Shown here in pieces: positions 7,670 through 16,258 of a DNA stretch of 64,000 nucleotides (its first letter is position 1; each line of letters starts with the position of its first letter). The translations under genes were made by a program, and so were the position numbers. Where the stretch lies: NCBI GenBank assembly GCA_038238245.1, contig JBBRXX010000001.1, positions 62,001-126,000 on the forward strand, given 5' to 3'. The notes under the pieces were generated by a model, which had not been told where the DNA came from, made no database searches, and saw only the letters and a program-made list of their open reading frames with translations. This stretch comes from DASQHW01 sp038238245. GTDB taxonomy: Bacteria > Actinomycetota > Acidimicrobiia > IMCC26256 > PALSA-610.

Positions 7670-8083
7670 TTACGCGCGGGGGCGGAGCACGGCCTGAGTC
7701 TGGGTGACCTTGCCGATGAGCCGATCCGTGTCGTCCCGCACCGAGGTTTCGATGACGATCGTGGTCGAACCGCGGTGCAGGACCGTCGCGGTGGCGGTGA
7801 TGGAGCCGCGCGTCACCGCGCCGAGGAAGTTCGTCTTGGACTCGATCGTCGAGGTGCCGGTCGCGCCGTCGGGCAGGTTCGCGAACGCGCACGCGCCGCC
7901 CGCCGAGTCGGCGAGCGCCATGATCGCGCCGCCGTGGAGCAGTCCGTTGCTCGTGCACAACTCGGGCTTCCAGTCCAGTGACAGCACGACGGCGTCCGGA
8001 GTGGAGGACACGGCCCGCACACCGAGCGTTGCGCACAACGGCATCGCTTCGTGCAGGAACCTGGTCGCGGCGTCATCGGTCAT
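7670..8083 (-). CDS. PaaI-family acyl-CoA thioesterase
   Basis: A 137-residue single hotdog domain that hydrolyses acyl- or aryl-CoA esters. It has the family's conserved loop-helix CTSNGLLHGGAIMALADSAGGACA (HGG and the acidic residue of the ALADSAGG helix) and the strand region TIESKTNFLGAVTRGSITATATVL. It is the last gene of a minus-strand set with the ECF sigma factor and the glyoxalase-fold protein, 7 bp after the latter. Substrate not determinable; in this catabolic setting it may recycle CoA from dead-end thioesters. Confidence 0.88.
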   Translation of the reverse strand: MTDDAATRFLHEAMPLCATLGVRAVSSTPDAVVLSLDWKPELCTSNGLLHGGAIMALADSAGGACAFANLPDGATGTSTIESKTNFLGAVTRGSITATATVLHRGSTTIVIETSVRDDTDRLIGKVTQTQAVLRPRA

Positions 8084-8090
8084 GGAACGC

Positions 8091-9017
8091 TCAATACCCG
8101 GGTCGTGGGCGGAAGAGGTCGAAGCGCAGTCCCTGGTCGTCGACGCATTCTGCGTTGCCGCCGGAATCGTGGTTGGCGATCGAGAGCACCTGACCGCCGA
8201 GCTCGCGGACGCGTGCCGCTACCGCTTCGATGTCGTCGACGCGGAAGTAGATCTTCAGCTCCGGATCACCCGGACGGCCGTGGATGCCGGACGGCGGTGT
8301 GATCGACGAGACGTGGAACGAGCCCGGTTGGCCACTGGCGTTGAGCTGCCACCCGAACAGTTCGCGGTAGAAGCGCGCGGCGCGCTCGCCGTCGGGGACC
8401 TCGAGGGTCAGGTACCCGACGTCGCCGAAGCGGCGGCCGGGCGCGTCTTCCACGGGCACGTCTTCGACCTCGATGTTCGTCTGGATGAACCACCGGTGAC
8501 CGAAGGGGTCGTGGACCGTCCCCCCGCGCGCGCCGTACTCCTCGGAGATCGGCCGGAGCGGAGTCGCGCCCAGGTCGACGGCCTTCGCATACGTCGCGTC
8601 GGAATCCGGCACGTGCAGCATCAGTCCGACGCTGCTGCCGCCGAGCGTCGTCGGGCTGAGATGGCGCTCTTCGGGGAACTCGCCGGCGAGCATGAACACG
8701 GTGTCGCCCACGCGCAGCTCGGCGTGACCGATCCGGCCGTCGGGCATGACGATCGGCTCGCCCATCAACGTGGCGTCGAACACCTCGACGTACCACTCGA
8801 TCGCACGGGCCGGATCGGCGACTGCCAGGTACGGCGTCAGCGAGTGCAGCCGGGCGGGGGTGTACTCACGGATCTCGAGCGTCGGCATGGGTTGCTCCTG
8901 TTCGTTGGGCTCAGGCGACAGCTCCGCGGCGAGTTGCCGGCGCAGCTGTCGTGCGAATTCGGGTCGGGGTGCGAGCGGCACGAGCGGTTCCCGGAGCGCC
9001 TCGAAGGGATCAGTCAT
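8091..9017 (-). CDS. two-domain VOC (glyoxalase-fold) protein with ECF-coupled N-terminal segment
   Basis: A 308-residue protein. Residues 1-40 form a separate motif (MTDPFEALREPLVPLAPRP, then a basic helix FARQLRRQLAAEL) of a kind seen at the front of proteins encoded next to ECF sigma factors. Two vicinal-oxygen-chelate domains follow: the first from LHSLTPYLAVADPARAIEWY to HDPFGHRWFIQT, the second from VGYLTLEVPDGERAARFY to the C-terminus. The ATG at 9017 lies inside the end of the sigma gene (8-bp overlap), indicating translational coupling. It may sense a small molecule and control the sigma factor, or be an enzyme of its regulon; the first is my inference. Confidence 0.85.
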   Translation of the reverse strand: MTDPFEALREPLVPLAPRPEFARQLRRQLAAELSPEPNEQEQPMPTLEIREYTPARLHSLTPYLAVADPARAIEWYVEVFDATLMGEPIVMPDGRIGHAELRVGDTVFMLAGEFPEERHLSPTTLGGSSVGLMLHVPDSDATYAKAVDLGATPLRPISEEYGARGGTVHDPFGHRWFIQTNIEVEDVPVEDAPGRRFGDVGYLTLEVPDGERAARFYRELFGWQLNASGQPGSFHVSSITPPSGIHGRPGDPELKIYFRVDDIEAVAARVRELGGQVLSIANHDSGGNAECVDDQGLRFDLFRPRPGY

Positions 9018-9525
9018 CACAGCTCCCCTCGGCGTAGCGCACACGGAAGGCGCGCCGCGCGCGCACCAGGAGCGCTTCGGTCGCGTGCAATGTGCGATCG
9101 AGGTGTTCGGCGACCTCGGCCACGGGCAGGCCGTCGAGGTAGCGCAACGTCAAGGCCGCGCGGTGGTGCGCGCCGAGCTCGGCGAGGACTTCCCGGGCGC
9201 GCATGTGCTCGAAGCGTTCGTCCTCAGCGGCGACGTCCTCGTCGGAGTCGCCCGCGAGCCGCAGCCCGCGCTCCTCACGCGCGGTGCGCCGCCAGTGGTC
9301 GACGAGCTTGTTGCGCGCCACCGTCACCAGCCAGCCGATCGTGAGGTCGGGCGGGGGCTGCTTTCGGACGGCCTGGACGGCGGCGAGGAACGTCTCGGCG
9401 GTGAGGTCCTCGGCGAGCGCATCGCCGGGCACGCGGGCGCGCAGGTATCCGTAGACCTGGGGGAGCGCGCGGTCGTACATGCCGAGCAGCCGGGCCCCCG
9501 GGTCGGCAAGTTCCGCGCTGCTCAC
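9010..9525 (-). CDS. ECF-type RNA polymerase sigma factor
   Basis: A 171-residue alternative sigma factor. Region 2 (YGYLRARVPGDALAEDLTAE through IGWLVTVARNKLVDHWRR, about residues 25-82) binds core polymerase and the -10 element. Region 4 (HHRAALTLRYLDGLPVAEVAEHLDRT, about residues 115-160) is the -35-binding helix-turn-helix. No classical zinc anti-sigma gene follows; its 3' end overlaps the VOC gene by 8 bp, so that protein is the likely partner. The start is a GTG at 9525; a possible -10 sequence TAAACT lies about 50 nt upstream, within the end of the preceding LLM gene. Confidence 0.9.
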   Translation of the reverse strand: MSSAELADPGARLLGMYDRALPQVYGYLRARVPGDALAEDLTAETFLAAVQAVRKQPPPDLTIGWLVTVARNKLVDHWRRTAREERGLRLAGDSDEDVAAEDERFEHMRAREVLAELGAHHRAALTLRYLDGLPVAEVAEHLDRTLHATEALLVRARRAFRVRYAEGSCDD

Positions 9526-9579
9526 GAACGATTCATCGCTCGGGGGACCCGCCCTCCGACGGGTGCGGCAAAGTTTATC

Positions 9580-10422
9580 TCACACCAGCGCCGGGGCGAG
9601 GCGTCGCCACGTCGGCAGCACGTCGTCGAGCGCCTGCACGCATACATGATCGGCGCCCGCGTCGAGGTGCGCGTCGACGCGGCGCTTGATCGCCGCCTCG
9701 TCGCCCCACACGACCATCGCGTCGAGGAATTCGTCGCTCGTGAACTCGGTGAAGCCGAGCCGCTTCCAGTTGTTCACATAGTTGGGCAGCGTGAGGTAGA
9801 TCGCAAGCGCCTGGCGGGCGATCTCGCGCGCCTTGGTGGCGTCGGTGGTCAGCACGACCTTCTGCTCGACCGCGAGCAGCTTGCCGGGACCCAGGGTCTC
9901 GCGTGCCGTTTTCGTGTGCTCGGGAGTCACGTTGTAGGGGTGCGCGCCGTCCGTGTGCTCGGCGGCGAGCGCGAGCATGCGCGGCCCGAGCGCAGCGAGC
10001 ACGCGTTGCGGCTGCGAAGGTTGCACGCCGAAGTACGGCGCACCGTGCATCTGGTCCAGATATGTCGTCATCGCTGCGAAGGGCGGGCCGTAGGTCGCGC
10101 CGTGCAAACCTTCCACCATCGGCCGGTGACTCACGCCCAACCCGAGGATGAAGCGATCGGGATACGCCTCGCTGATCGTCCGCCAGGCAGAGTTCATCGT
10201 GAACGCGTCGCGCCCGTAGATCGACACGATCCCCGTCGCGGCGACCAGACGTTCTGTGGCGCTCAAGGTCAGCGTGGACGCGACCAGGGCGTCACGCCCG
10301 ACCGCTTCGGGGAACCACAACGCGCTGTAGCCGAGCGCCTCGACTTCTTGGACGATGTCCCGCCCGCGCGACCACGGCACCTGGTCGAGGTGAGCGGTCC
10401 ACAGACCGACACGGCCGAGCAT
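9580..10422 (-). CDS. LLM-class flavin/F420-dependent oxidoreductase
   Basis: A 280-residue TIM-barrel oxidoreductase of the luciferase-like monooxygenase superfamily, probably using F420 as in most actinobacterial members. Typical elements are EVEALGYSALWFPEA near the N-terminus, AATGIVSIYGRDAFTMNSAWRTI, the ligand loop RFILGLGVSHRPMVEGL, and the C-terminal AGADHVCVQAL. It is divergent from an aldehyde dehydrogenase, with the two -10 boxes 22 bp apart, so the pair may be co-controlled. The ATG at 10422 lies 6 nt after TAGCCT. Substrate unknown. Confidence 0.88.
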   Translation of the reverse strand: MLGRVGLWTAHLDQVPWSRGRDIVQEVEALGYSALWFPEAVGRDALVASTLTLSATERLVAATGIVSIYGRDAFTMNSAWRTISEAYPDRFILGLGVSHRPMVEGLHGATYGPPFAAMTTYLDQMHGAPYFGVQPSQPQRVLAALGPRMLALAAEHTDGAHPYNVTPEHTKTARETLGPGKLLAVEQKVVLTTDATKAREIARQALAIYLTLPNYVNNWKRLGFTEFTSDEFLDAMVVWGDEAAIKRRVDAHLDAGADHVCVQALDDVLPTWRRLAPALV

Positions 10423-10428
10423 CGTCGG

Positions 10429-10434
10429 AGGCTA
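10429..10434 (-). promoter_or_regulatory. -10 box of a leaderless promoter (TAGCCT, minus strand)
   Basis: On the minus strand TAGCCT lies 6 nt before the LLM start codon at 10422. It is back-to-back with the aldehyde dehydrogenase -10 box. Confidence 0.55.
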
Positions 10435-10456
10435 CCGTCACGAAAATAGAACGCGT

Positions 10457-10462
10457 TACACT
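10457..10462 (+). promoter_or_regulatory. -10 box of a leaderless promoter (TACACT)
   Basis: TACACT lies exactly 7 nt before the ATG at 10470, the same hexamer and distance as at the LexA-controlled gene at 6571, but without a LexA palindrome. Confidence 0.65.
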
Positions 10463-10469
10463 CCCGCGC

Positions 10470-11936
10470 ATGAACCCCCAGGTCTTGATCGGCGGGGAGT
10501 GGGTCGACACCGACGCGGGCTACGACGTCGTCAACCCGGCAACCGAGGAAGTCGTCGGGATCGCGCCCGAGGCGTCGGTCGCGCAGGCCCGGGACGCGGC
10601 GCGCGCGGCCCAGGAGGCGTTTCCGGCGTGGTCGCAGACCTCGCCGGACCAGCGCGCCGAGCTGCTGCAACGCACTGCCGACGCGATGAAAGAACACTTC
10701 GACGACCTCCTCCCGCTGGTGATCGCCGAGACCGGCTGCACCGCGACGGTCGGCAAGCAGATGCAGGTGCCGCAAGCACGCGTGCGGTTCGAGACGTACG
10801 CGCGTCTCGCCCACGAGGCCGAGTCGACGGGTCTCGGCGTCATCCCGCTGCCGCCGATGGAGATGCCCCAGACCGCGCTCGCGCCGGGCGGTCTGATGGG
10901 TGCGGTCGCCCGCCGCCAACCGGTGGGCGCGGTCGCATGCATCACGCCGTACAACTTCCCGATCGTCAACATGGCCGGCAAGCTCGGTCCCGCCCTTGCG
11001 ATGGGCAACACCGTGGTCGTACGGCCGGCGTCGCAGAACCCGCTCGCGGTGATCGAGCTCGTGCGGATCATGCACGACGTGGGTTTCCCGCCCGGCGTCG
11101 TCAACGTCGTCACCGGGTCGACCCCCGAAACCGGTGAGGCGCTGGTGGAGACCCGCGACATCAACATGGTGTCGTTCACGGGCTCGACCGGCGTCGGTAT
11201 CCGTATCGGCGAGACCGGCGGCCGCACGATGAAGCGACTGCTGCTCGAGCTCGGGGGCAAGGGCGCCGCGCTCGTCTTCGACGACGCCAACCTCAAGAGC
11301 GCGATCCAGATGATCGGCTCGACGTGGACGTTCCACTCGGGGCAGATCTGCACGGCGCCGACGCGAGCGATCGTGCAGCGCGGCGTGTACGAGCAGGTGG
11401 TCGAGGGCCTCACCAAGATGGCGGGCCATCTCAAGGTCGGCGACCCGTACGCGCCCGACACGGTGATCGGACCGTTGATCACCGCCGCCCACCGCGACCG
11501 GGTCGAGGGCTACGTCGACGCAGGACGCGCCGAAGGCGGCGAGATCATGGCGGGTGGACAGCGGCCGGAGAACCCCGACCGGGGCTTCTACGCGGCGCCG
11601 ACGTTGATCGCGGGCTGCCGGGCCGGCATGCGTGTGGTGCAGGAAGAGATTTTCGGACCGGTGATCGTCGTGTTGCCGTTCGACGACGAGGACGAAGGTG
11701 TCGCGCTCGCGAACGGCACGGACTTCGGGCTGTACGACTACGTGTTCAGCACGGACACCGCCCAGGCATTCCGAGTCAGCAAACGGCTGCGCGCCGGCAA
11801 CATCGGCATCAACACGACGCAACGCAACCACAACACACCGTTCGGCGGCACGAAGTGGAGCGGCGTCGGACGCGACGGCGGAGTGTTCGGCCTCCACGCA
11901 TACACCGAGCTGCAATCCGTCGTTTGGCCCGGGTGA
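10470..11936 (+). CDS. NAD(P)-dependent aldehyde dehydrogenase
   Basis: A 488-residue enzyme oxidising an aldehyde to an acid. Cofactor-binding motifs ITPYNFPIVNMAGKLGPAL and VSFTGSTGVGIRIGE, the general base Glu260 in LLELGGKG, and the nucleophile Cys294 in SGQICTAP are all present, and the C-terminal FGGTKWSGVGRDGG completes the family pattern. Length is normal. It is followed after 7 bp by an LLM oxidoreductase and then another, forming a three-gene operon. The combination suggests oxidation of an aldehyde made by, or fed to, the LLM enzymes; the substrate is not deducible. Confidence 0.93.
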   Translation: MNPQVLIGGEWVDTDAGYDVVNPATEEVVGIAPEASVAQARDAARAAQEAFPAWSQTSPDQRAELLQRTADAMKEHFDDLLPLVIAETGCTATVGKQMQVPQARVRFETYARLAHEAESTGLGVIPLPPMEMPQTALAPGGLMGAVARRQPVGAVACITPYNFPIVNMAGKLGPALAMGNTVVVRPASQNPLAVIELVRIMHDVGFPPGVVNVVTGSTPETGEALVETRDINMVSFTGSTGVGIRIGETGGRTMKRLLLELGGKGAALVFDDANLKSAIQMIGSTWTFHSGQICTAPTRAIVQRGVYEQVVEGLTKMAGHLKVGDPYAPDTVIGPLITAAHRDRVEGYVDAGRAEGGEIMAGGQRPENPDRGFYAAPTLIAGCRAGMRVVQEEIFGPVIVVLPFDDEDEGVALANGTDFGLYDYVFSTDTAQAFRVSKRLRAGNIGINTTQRNHNTPFGGTKWSGVGRDGGVFGLHAYTELQSVVWPG

Positions 11937-11943
11937 CGCCGAC

Positions 11944-12909
11944 GTGACGAGCGAGACCGTTTCGAACGAGACCATTTCCATCGTCCCCGACGGCGTGCTC
12001 GGGTACGGGATGCAGCTGCCGGTGCAGGCGCTGTCAGTGCGGGTGACGATGCCGTGGGAACAGGACGGCACCGTCGACGACATGGTGCGCGCCGCCCAGG
12101 CGTGTGACGCCGCGGGCTTCCTGTACGTCGCCGTGTGCCACCACGTCGCCATCCCGCGGGAGCCCGCGGAGATGATGTCGACGCAATGGTTCGACCCCGT
12201 CGCCACGCTCGCGTACCTCGCCGCGAGCACGACACGGACGCGCCTTATGAGCAACGTTTTCGTGGCGGCGTACCAGCACCCGCTCGTCGCCGCCAAGGCC
12301 TTCGCGACGCTCGATCGACTCTCGAACGGGCGAACGATCGTCGGCATCGGCGCGGGGCACGTCGAGGGTGAGTTCGACGCGCTCGGCCTGTCGTTCAAGG
12401 GACGGGGCGAGATCACCGACCACGCGCTCGAGACGATCAAGGACGCGCTCACGAACGAGTGGACGGGCGAAGGTGTCGGCCAGCGTCCGCGTCCGGTGCA
12501 GCAGCCGCACCCGCCGATCTGGATCGGTGGATCGGGCAAGCCCGCGCTGCGACGCGTCGCGCACCTCGGTGACGGGTGGATCCCGCAGGCCACGCCACTC
12601 GACCGGCTCGGCGACGACATCGCCTGGATCCTGCGCGAGCGCGACCGGGTGCGCCCGGGCGCGGTCCCCGAGGTGGGTTATCACCTGCTCGCGCACGTCG
12701 GTGACGCGTCGTGGGACCTGCCGAAGGGTGTGCTCTCGGGACCGGTGGCTCGCATCGTCGACTTCGCGAACACGCGGCTGGGCGCCCTGGGCGTCTCGCA
12801 TCTGCAAGTGCGGCTGATGGCGCGTTCCTGCGACGAGCTGTGCGACCAGATCGCGGCGTTCGGCGCCGAGGTTGGCCCGCACCTCACGAGACGAGCGTTG
12901 GGAGCGTAG
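11944..12909 (+). CDS. LLM-class F420-dependent oxidoreductase
   Basis: A 321-residue barrel protein with the core pattern of F420-dependent LLM enzymes: AAQACDAAGFLYVAVCHH, TRTRLMSNVFVAAYQHPLVAAKAFATLD, GRTIVGIGAGHVEGEFDALGL and PHPPIWIGGSGKPALRR. The GTG at 11944 is the first start after the aldehyde dehydrogenase stop and gives an N-terminus slightly longer than usual. Middle gene of the 10470-13895 operon, 2 bp before the next gene. Role inferred as oxidation or reduction of a hydrophobic intermediate. Confidence 0.88.
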   Translation: MTSETVSNETISIVPDGVLGYGMQLPVQALSVRVTMPWEQDGTVDDMVRAAQACDAAGFLYVAVCHHVAIPREPAEMMSTQWFDPVATLAYLAASTTRTRLMSNVFVAAYQHPLVAAKAFATLDRLSNGRTIVGIGAGHVEGEFDALGLSFKGRGEITDHALETIKDALTNEWTGEGVGQRPRPVQQPHPPIWIGGSGKPALRRVAHLGDGWIPQATPLDRLGDDIAWILRERDRVRPGAVPEVGYHLLAHVGDASWDLPKGVLSGPVARIVDFANTRLGALGVSHLQVRLMARSCDELCDQIAAFGAEVGPHLTRRALGA

Positions 12910-12911
12910 GA

Positions 12912-13895
12912 GTGCCGATCCTCACGATGCGGCAGGACTTCCGCGCTCCGGCGTTCGGCCCGGCGTCGGCACGCGAGATCTACACCGCGGCGATGGACCA
13001 GTTCGCGTGGGCCGACCGCCACGGTTTCCACACACTCGTGCTCTCGGAGCACCACGGGCTCGACGACGGCTGGTGCCCGGCGCCGCTCACGATGGCTGCG
13101 GCGGTGCTGGCGCGCACGGAGCGCGCGCGGGTCATGGTGAGCGCCTCGATCCTGCCGTTGCACGATCCGATCCGCGTCGCCGAAGAGATCGCGGTGCTCG
13201 ACAACGCGTTCCCGCGCCGGCTCTGGGTCGTGTTCGGTGCCGGCTATCGCGTCGAAGAGTTCGAGATGGCGGGTGTCGACCATCCCGCTCGCGGTCGCAT
13301 CCTCGAGGAGCACATCGCAACCGTGCTCGAAGCCCTGCAAGGTGACGTCTTCGAGTGGCAGGGCCGCAAGGTGCGCGTGACGCCGAAGATGCAGAGCGAC
13401 CCGCGCCGGATGCTGTTCGTCGGGGGTGGCGTCCCGGCCGCGGCGCGCCGGGCCGCGCGATTGCGCCTGCCGATGTTCCCGATGAACGCCGACCCGTCCG
13501 TGCGGGAGGCCTACTTCGACGAGGCGAAGCGCCTCGGCTTCGACGGGGGCACTGTCATCGAGCCGAGCGGTCCGACCTTTGTGCACGTCGCCGACGATCC
13601 GGAACGTGCGTGGGAGGACATCGGCCCGTACGTCCTCTACGAGGTGCAGACTTACACGTCGTTCCAGACCCCCGGTCAGCACTCGCTGCCGGGCGTCCAC
13701 GCCGATGCGCTCGACGACCTGAAACGATCTCCGCAATACGTGGTCGGTACACCGGACCAGGTGCTGGCGCGCTTGCGGGCGCTGCCCCCGACCGCGGGCG
13801 TCGTCTGCAACCCGCTGGCGGGCGGCCTCCCACCGGCGCTCGCCTGGCCGAGCCTCGAGCTGCTCGCCGCCAAGGTGCTCCCCGGCCTCCTTTAG
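12912..13895 (+). CDS. LLM-class flavin-dependent oxidoreductase
   Basis: A 327-residue LLM barrel protein, a different branch from its upstream neighbour: the N-terminus carries AMDQFAWADRHGFHTLVLSEHHG, the SEHH pattern of luciferase/alkanal-monooxygenase-like members, followed by ASILPLHDPIRVAEEIAVLDN and the loop RLWVVFGAGYRVEEFEMAG. The GTG at 12912 is directly preceded by TAGGA. It ends in a region of three 16-bp tandem repeats. Likely the last gene of the aldehyde dehydrogenase operon; cofactor (FMN or F420) not certain. Confidence 0.86.
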   Translation: MPILTMRQDFRAPAFGPASAREIYTAAMDQFAWADRHGFHTLVLSEHHGLDDGWCPAPLTMAAAVLARTERARVMVSASILPLHDPIRVAEEIAVLDNAFPRRLWVVFGAGYRVEEFEMAGVDHPARGRILEEHIATVLEALQGDVFEWQGRKVRVTPKMQSDPRRMLFVGGGVPAAARRAARLRLPMFPMNADPSVREAYFDEAKRLGFDGGTVIEPSGPTFVHVADDPERAWEDIGPYVLYEVQTYTSFQTPGQHSLPGVHADALDDLKRSPQYVVGTPDQVLARLRALPPTAGVVCNPLAGGLPPALAWPSLELLAAKVLPGLL

Positions 13896-13942
13896 CGCGA
13901 ACGCTCTCTCGAGCGAACGCTCCCTAGAGCGAACCCTGGTCA
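13895..13942 (+). repeat. three tandem 16-bp repeats
   Basis: Units start at 13895, 13911 and 13927, each beginning G[C/A]GCGAAC. The second contains the short palindrome GAGCG-AA-CGCTC. The array begins at the stop codon of the LLM gene and ends about 50 bp before the hemerythrin-like gene, so it could be an operator array or part of a terminator. Confidence 0.6.
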
Positions 13943-13992
13943 AGGCCGACATTTGGGCGTACCGTCGGGCTTCCCGTAATCGGAGGTCGACG

Positions 13993-14501
13993 ATGGCCCG
14001 CTACCGCCGCTTCGACGTGATCGGCGCAGCCGGATCGACTGCGACGACACCGGCACCCGAGCTCGACGACGTACGTCTGCGCCGGGCCGGGCTCAAGGCG
14101 GCGTTGAGCGCGCTGGAGATCGCGTTGGCCGCGCCCAAGCCGCAACGGATGACATGGGTCAGCGGCGTACGCGACGGACTGCACGCGCTGCACGACGTGT
14201 GGACCCGCCACATCGTCGAGACCGAGGCGCCGGGCGCGTTCCTCGACGAGCTCGTCGCCGAAGCGCCCAGGCTGGCCACCCCCGCGTCGCGATTGCGCGG
14301 GAGCACAGCGACATCCTCGCGACGATCACGCGTACCGAGAAGCGTCTCCTGACCGCGCCCGCCGACGATCACGACTACGAACGCTGGGTCGACGAGATTC
14401 GCACCGATCTGACCGCGCTGCTCGTCGCGCTCGCGAAGCACCGCCAGCGTGGCGCCGACCTCGTCTACGAGGCCTACGCCGTGGACATCGGCGGCGGTTA
14501 G
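13993..14501 (+). pseudogene. hemerythrin-like protein, frameshifted
   Basis: Two reading frames together make one plausible ~170-residue helical protein. Frame one runs from the ATG at 13993 through LHALHDVWTRHIVETE to RLATP. The continuation, from about 14283 (RVAIAREHSDILATITRTEKRL) to LAKHRQRGADLVYEAYAVDIGG and the stop at 14501, is one base out of phase. The spacing of His and Glu residues resembles hemerythrin-like (HHE) iron-binding bundles, but this family call is tentative. The shift falls in a run of five C (14278-14283 region), so a one-base loss or a base-calling error is likely. As read, the product ends at 14352 with an unrelated Ser/Arg tail. Confidence 0.6.
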
Positions 14502-14504
14502 CGT

Positions 14505-16211
14505 TTACTCCTCGTAGAGCGCGTCGCCGCGCCGCAATCGGGAGGCGATCCGCACGACGGTAGGAAGCTCGCGGCGCGTCGGCGTATGGGCGGCAAGGAA
14601 CCGGGCGACGCCGCTGAGCACCAGCGCGGTCTCCTCGGATCCCTCCGGCCATGCGCACGCCTCCCGCACGCCGGCCTCGACCGTCTGGAACCAGTGAAAT
14701 TCTGCGTCCTCGACGAGGAGGGCGTGGCCGAGGGCGGCGATCAGCTCGGCGCGTGATCCACCACCGCGCAAGAACCCGTACGCCTCGTTGCCCGCGGCGT
14801 CGATCATCCCCTGCACGTCGAAGCAGGGTGCGAGCGCGTCCAGCGATCCGGCCGTTGCCGTCGGCGGCCGGGCCGCGGGCACATTGAGGAAGCGGTCGAG
14901 ATAGATGCGCAGCGCAGCGTGCACGCAGGCGCGCCGCAGCTCGGGCGTGGGATTGCGGCTGAGGGCCTGGTGCAACGCGTTGGCGGCGGTGAACGAGTGG
15001 TGCACGGTGTCCCAGTCGCCGTGGTCGTTCTGCACGTGGAATCGCAGGATCCGCAGCGAGGCCGCGTATGCGAGCGCGCGTCCGAGCTGCTCGTCGTTCG
15101 CGCCCGCCTCGTGCGCACGTACCAACGCGTCGGCGACTTCGACGGGATCGTCGGCGAGCAACTCCCACGCGACGGCGCCGACGTCAATGCTGCCTCGTGT
15201 CGTCGGCGCGGTCTCGATGCGCCGGCACGTCTCTGCCGCGAGGCGCACGAGATCATGCGGATGACGCCACTCGGAGAACTCTTCGGAGCGCTGGGCGCCG
15301 GTCGTCTGGAGCACGAGCGTCGGGAGCACTCGCGACGCCGCGTCCTTGCCGAGATGGTCGAGCGCCTCGAACGCCTTGTTCGTGAAGTCGGTGGTGTGCC
15401 CGCCGTCGATGAACACGTGGTCAGTGACCGCCGCGAACATCATCGCCTCGACGTCTCGCAGCGCGGGCGCGGTCAACGCGGTTTCGAGCGTGCGTTCCGC
15501 GGAGTCCGACGATCGAGTGTCGACGAACCGGCGGTACCACGACGCAAGTCGCTCGATCGGCACGTCCCGCGTCGGGAGCGCGCTGACGGGAAAGCGCGGC
15601 GCGTGGTTCCTCGTGTCGCGAGAGACGAACGCGAGACCGTGCGTGAGTGCAAGCGCGCCGTCGTCGGTGCCGAGGTGGGGGAGAAGGTTCGCCATCGCGA
15701 CGAGCACGGTGAGGCCGGCGCCCCAACCGGTGTTGCGGTACGCGGCGCCGAACTCGACGCCGGTGCGTACGATCTCGGCCGGGCTGACGCCGGCCTCGAG
15801 CAGCCCGAGCACCGACTTCGCGATCACCAGCGTGATGTCGTCCTCCAAGCCTTCGCGCAGGCGCGTTTGCAGGTGTCCCACCGGATCGGCGTCGGTGCGG
15901 GCGCGCACGAACACGTCGTCGTCCCGCACCTCGGTGTCGAACCCGCGGGCGTCGTCGGCCCACAGGTCGAGCGTGCATCCCGAGACCAGGTCGAAGCGGG
16001 CGTGGTGCCAGTGACAGGTGACGAGCCCGGCCTCCACCGTGCCCTGGTGGAGCGGGAACCCGAGGTGGGGACAGCGATCCTCGATCGCGTAGGCCCGATC
16101 CTCGTGCCAGAACACCACGACCGGCAGCGTGCCGACCTTGGCCAGCAACCGGCCGTCCGCACGGAGCTGGGTGGGGGGGCCGGCGCGGACCTCGGTGGCG
16201 GTGGCGACCAT
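14505..16211 (-). CDS. Rieske [2Fe-2S] domain protein with long helical C-terminal domain
   Basis: A 568-residue protein. Residues ~15-105 are a Rieske domain with both ligand pairs: C-P-H in EDRCPHLGFPLHQG and C-H-W-H in VTCHWHHARFDL. The remaining ~450 residues are mostly helical, His/Ala-rich and of unknown function; there is no ring-hydroxylase catalytic domain with a mononuclear iron site that I can see. A good ribosome-binding site, AAAGGA, precedes the ATG at 16211. It is divergent from a cysteine-rich regulator with 47 bp between starts, suggesting control by that regulator. Probably an electron carrier or redox enzyme. Confidence 0.82.
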   Translation of the reverse strand: MVATATEVRAGPPTQLRADGRLLAKVGTLPVVVFWHEDRAYAIEDRCPHLGFPLHQGTVEAGLVTCHWHHARFDLVSGCTLDLWADDARGFDTEVRDDDVFVRARTDADPVGHLQTRLREGLEDDITLVIAKSVLGLLEAGVSPAEIVRTGVEFGAAYRNTGWGAGLTVLVAMANLLPHLGTDDGALALTHGLAFVSRDTRNHAPRFPVSALPTRDVPIERLASWYRRFVDTRSSDSAERTLETALTAPALRDVEAMMFAAVTDHVFIDGGHTTDFTNKAFEALDHLGKDAASRVLPTLVLQTTGAQRSEEFSEWRHPHDLVRLAAETCRRIETAPTTRGSIDVGAVAWELLADDPVEVADALVRAHEAGANDEQLGRALAYAASLRILRFHVQNDHGDWDTVHHSFTAANALHQALSRNPTPELRRACVHAALRIYLDRFLNVPAARPPTATAGSLDALAPCFDVQGMIDAAGNEAYGFLRGGGSRAELIAALGHALLVEDAEFHWFQTVEAGVREACAWPEGSEETALVLSGVARFLAAHTPTRRELPTVVRIASRLRRGDALYEE

Positions 16212-16244
16212 GTCTCGATCCTTTCCGAAAGAAACTCCTTGCGA

Positions 16245-16250
16245 TAATGT
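16245..16250 (+). promoter_or_regulatory. -10 box of a probable leaderless promoter (TAATGT)
   Basis: TAATGT lies 8 nt before the ATG at 16259. It contains an earlier in-frame ATG (16247), which I reject as a start because it falls inside the -10 box. Confidence 0.5.
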
Positions 16251-16258
16251 ACCGGTGG

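Noticed and set aside
10269..12620. Minus-strand frame of 783 codons
   Set aside because: It lies opposite the aldehyde dehydrogenase and LLM genes, shows no domain, and is a shadow of their codon bias.
16247..16258. ATG at 16247 as start of the Fe-S-type regulator
   Set aside because: It falls inside the TAATGT -10 box and would add only four unconserved residues; ATG 16259 fits better.
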